Position numbers and translations under genes: made by a program
Part shown: positions 29,736-30,943 of the stretch, piece after piece
How positions within the stretch are numbered: position 1 is the stretch's first letter
Layout of the letters: each line of letters begins with the position of its first letter
Notes under the pieces: generated by a model
Database searches by the model: none
What the model saw: only the letters and a program-made list of their open reading frames with translations
Told to the model about the DNA's origin: nothing
Source of the DNA: Caryophanales bacterium UBA6356
Lineage (GTDB): Bacteria > Bacillota_I > Bacilli_A > RFN20 > CAG-826
Assembly (NCBI GenBank): GCA_002440125.1
Contig: DJRQ01000045.1
Location: 29,139 to 60,081, forward strand
DNA length: 30,943 nucleotides
Direction: 5' to 3'

Positions 29736-29754
29736 GCCTTCGGAGGGAGTGCAA

Positions 29755-29985
29755 ATGGATTATTGCAAATGGATGGAAAAGAATCCGAAATGGCTCAAAC
29801 TTGTTCTTTGCCTTTGGATTCTTGACATCACTTGGGCTATTTGGCGCATCGTCAAAGCCGTGAAGAATGGAAGTTTTATTCAACTTATTCTTGCCATTCT
29901 TTGGATCGTTGCAGCTGGCACTGTTGGCTGGATTCTTGATGTTATTTGCATCATCATCAACGACTATCCATTCTGGTTTAGGTAA
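29755..29985 (+). CDS. Small two-helix membrane protein, unknown function
   Basis: This 76-residue protein begins MDYCKWMEKNPKWLKLVLCL and has two hydrophobic helices (about 14-33 and 40-70) linked by RIVKAVKNGS. The pattern of a short KxWLK-type start, LDITWAIWRIVKAV and a second helix ending WILDVICIII is familiar from uncharacterised small proteins of gut Bacillota, but no function is known to me. The ATG at 29755 has GGAGGG upstream. An earlier in-frame ATG at 29734 lies inside the -10 region and is rejected. It is monocistronic, with its own promoter and terminator. Confidence 0.75.
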   Translation: MDYCKWMEKNPKWLKLVLCLWILDITWAIWRIVKAVKNGSFIQLILAILWIVAAGTVGWILDVICIIINDYPFWFR

Positions 29986-30000
29986 ACTGGAGAAAAAGGG

Positions 30001-30025
30001 AGAAGCCCTCTTTGGGCTTCTTTTT
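30001..30025 (+). terminator. Rho-independent terminator of the small membrane protein gene
   Basis: AGAAGCCC (30001-30008) pairs with GGGCTTCT (30014-30021), 5-base loop, followed by TTTTT and further pyrimidines. Confidence 0.92.
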
Positions 30026-30044
30026 CTTTTTCCCAAAAAGCTTC

Positions 30045-30050
30045 TATAAT
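30045..30050 (+). promoter_or_regulatory. -10 element giving a near-leaderless HAD transcript
   Basis: A perfect TATAAT ends nine bases before the ATG at 30060, which would place the transcription start almost at the start codon. The -35 is poor and there is no Shine-Dalgarno. Confidence 0.5.
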
Positions 30051-30059
30051 CTTCTTGGC

Positions 30060-30848
30060 ATGAAACTTTTTTGCTTTGATTTAGATGGCACGATTCTTGA
30101 TAAAGACAAGATTTTTCGAGAGAGCACAATCGCTTCGATTCGACAAATCCAAACGAAAGGTCATGCCGTTTGCTTAGCGAGCGGCCGTCCATTCTCTGGC
30201 ATCTCGCCCTTTTTGAGAAAACTCGATTCGAAGAATCTTTATGCGGTTGCCTTCAACGGGGCCGCTCTCTATAAAGGGAATGGCGAGCTCCTCTATGAGA
30301 ATGGTTTTCCTTTTCAGGTCTTCTTGGATTTTCATGACTCTCATAAGGACTTCATTCATAATGGAGTCGATATTTATTGTTATACCGAACATGAAGTTTG
30401 CTCTTTTGAGAGCAGTGAAGGCATCTATTACGAGCATCGTTTAAATGATGAGCCCATTCGGATGCTTCATGAGAGGCCTTTGGCTTCTTCTAATACCATC
30501 ATGAAATTCATGGTGGTGTCGAAGGACACTAAAAAAATCGATGAAATAGAGAAAACAATTGACGTCCCTTCCCTTCATACTGTGCGAAGCGATCCTCGTT
30601 TCTTCGAATTTACCAAAAAAGGCGTGGATAAAAGCAGCGCGATTGAAAGGCTTCGCCTGTTGCTTCATATTGGAAAAAGAGAAGATGTGGTGACTTTTGG
30701 CGATGCTGGAAATGATTTTTTGATGTTAAAAGACTATTATGGAATAGCTATGGGCAACGCTACCGAAGAATGTCGACAAGTCGCTAAAAAAGTGACTCTA
30801 GATTGCAAAGAAGACGGCGTTTCCTATGCCCTTACGAATTGGTTTTAG
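30060..30848 (+). CDS. Cof-type HAD-superfamily phosphatase
   Basis: This 262-residue cytosolic phosphatase belongs to the HAD IIB (Cof/YwpJ) group. Motif I is DLDGTILD at the N-terminus (nucleophile Asp8), motif II is CLASGRP, motif III is the Lys in GVDKSSAI, and motif IV is FGDAGNDFLML. The C2 cap lies between motifs II and III. Family members act on sugar phosphates, FMN or pyridoxal phosphate; the substrate is not predictable here. The start at 30060 (MKLFCFDLDGT) is fixed by the family. A longer in-frame version from 30012 runs through a terminator and is rejected. Confidence 0.93.
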   Translation: MKLFCFDLDGTILDKDKIFRESTIASIRQIQTKGHAVCLASGRPFSGISPFLRKLDSKNLYAVAFNGAALYKGNGELLYENGFPFQVFLDFHDSHKDFIHNGVDIYCYTEHEVCSFESSEGIYYEHRLNDEPIRMLHERPLASSNTIMKFMVVSKDTKKIDEIEKTIDVPSLHTVRSDPRFFEFTKKGVDKSSAIERLRLLLHIGKREDVVTFGDAGNDFLMLKDYYGIAMGNATEECRQVAKKVTLDCKEDGVSYALTNWF

Positions 30849-30857
30849 GAGCTCTTT

Positions 30858-30943
30858 ATGTGGGAAAAAGAATTAGAAGCGATGAAAGAGGCGGCTTATT
30901 TAGCGGAGAAAGAGATATTGAAGGTCTATAACACCTCTTTTGC
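30858..30943 (+). CDS. CysQ/inositol monophosphatase-like protein (5' part only)
   Basis: Only the first 28 codons lie in the window: MWEKELEAMKEAAYLAEKEI, then LKVYNTSF, cut by the window end. This opening helix resembles 3'(2'),5'-bisphosphate nucleotidase CysQ and related FIG-superfamily phosphatases, but the catalytic motifs lie outside. The ATG at 30858 has TTAGGAG seven bases upstream and follows the HAD stop by nine bases, so the two genes are probably co-transcribed. Confidence 0.6.
   Translation, partial: MWEKELEAMKEAAYLAEKEILKVYNTSF

Noticed and set aside
29734..29754. Upstream start for the small membrane protein
   Set aside because: The ATG at 29734 overlaps the TATAAT and would lie outside the transcript; GGAGGG supports the ATG at 29755.
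1..30943. Alternative genetic code with TGA as Trp
   Set aside because: TGA is the natural stop of many genes here (for example der and dnaD and the ATGA overlaps), and Trp is TGG throughout.

Overview
The window is a dense stretch of core bacterial chromosome of moderate GC content. The gene content and order point to the Bacillota, class Bacilli. Bacillus-like neighbourhoods are recognisable: cmk-der-hup, dnaD-nth near recU, gpsB-rnpB, pgsA-cinA-recA-rny-ymdB-miaB-miaA, and argS-rpoE (RNA polymerase delta). Very short intergenic gaps, many 4-base ATGA overlaps and RibU- and GpsB-type proteins suggest a compact gut-type Bacilli lineage near the Erysipelotrichia/RF39/Mollicutes-like groups. 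That placement is inference. The genetic code is standard: TGA ends many genes and tryptophan is TGG. No phage, IS element, CRISPR array or tRNA gene was seen.

Layout. 1-736: a RibU-type riboflavin ECF S component behind a terminator-like hairpin. 778-1020: a ferredoxin on the minus strand with its own promoter and terminator. 1133-3447: a small membrane protein, then cmk and der. 3653-3925: an isolated HU gene with a strong terminator. 4020-5931: a head-only CCA/poly(A)-polymerase-like protein, DnaD and endonuclease III. 5895-7231 (minus): RecU and a DEDDh exonuclease, convergent with and overlapping nth. 7335-10288: gpsB, RNase P RNA (rnpB, type B), pgsA, a CinA C-terminal-domain protein and recA. 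10326-12964: a long structured leader, RNase Y and YmdB. 12967-16245: MiaB, MiaA and a TcdA-like E1 enzyme, all directed at tRNA A37. 16283-18120: formate-tetrahydrofolate ligase and a DUF951 protein. 18171-20617: two CNNM/CBS membrane proteins. 20663-25470: two ABC ATPase-permease fusions. 25572-30943: cold-shock protein, YchF, IspF, ArgS, RNA polymerase delta, a small membrane protein, a Cof-type HAD phosphatase and the start of a CysQ-like phosphatase.

The most interesting signal is the C-terminus of MiaB. The last ~100 residues, beyond the TRAM domain, look like a YlbF/YmcA (RicA/RicF) domain. In Bacillus subtilis YmcA is encoded just after miaB, and the Ric complex works with RNase Y. 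Here the presumed fusion sits two genes downstream of rny, so RNA decay, YmdB and A37 modification appear physically linked. Other points of note are several promoters that place the transcription start at or within a few bases of an ATG lacking a Shine-Dalgarno, repeated use of extended -10 elements (TGnTATAAT-like), rnpB packed between two genes without a terminator, and an unassigned rod-like RNA structure in front of rny.
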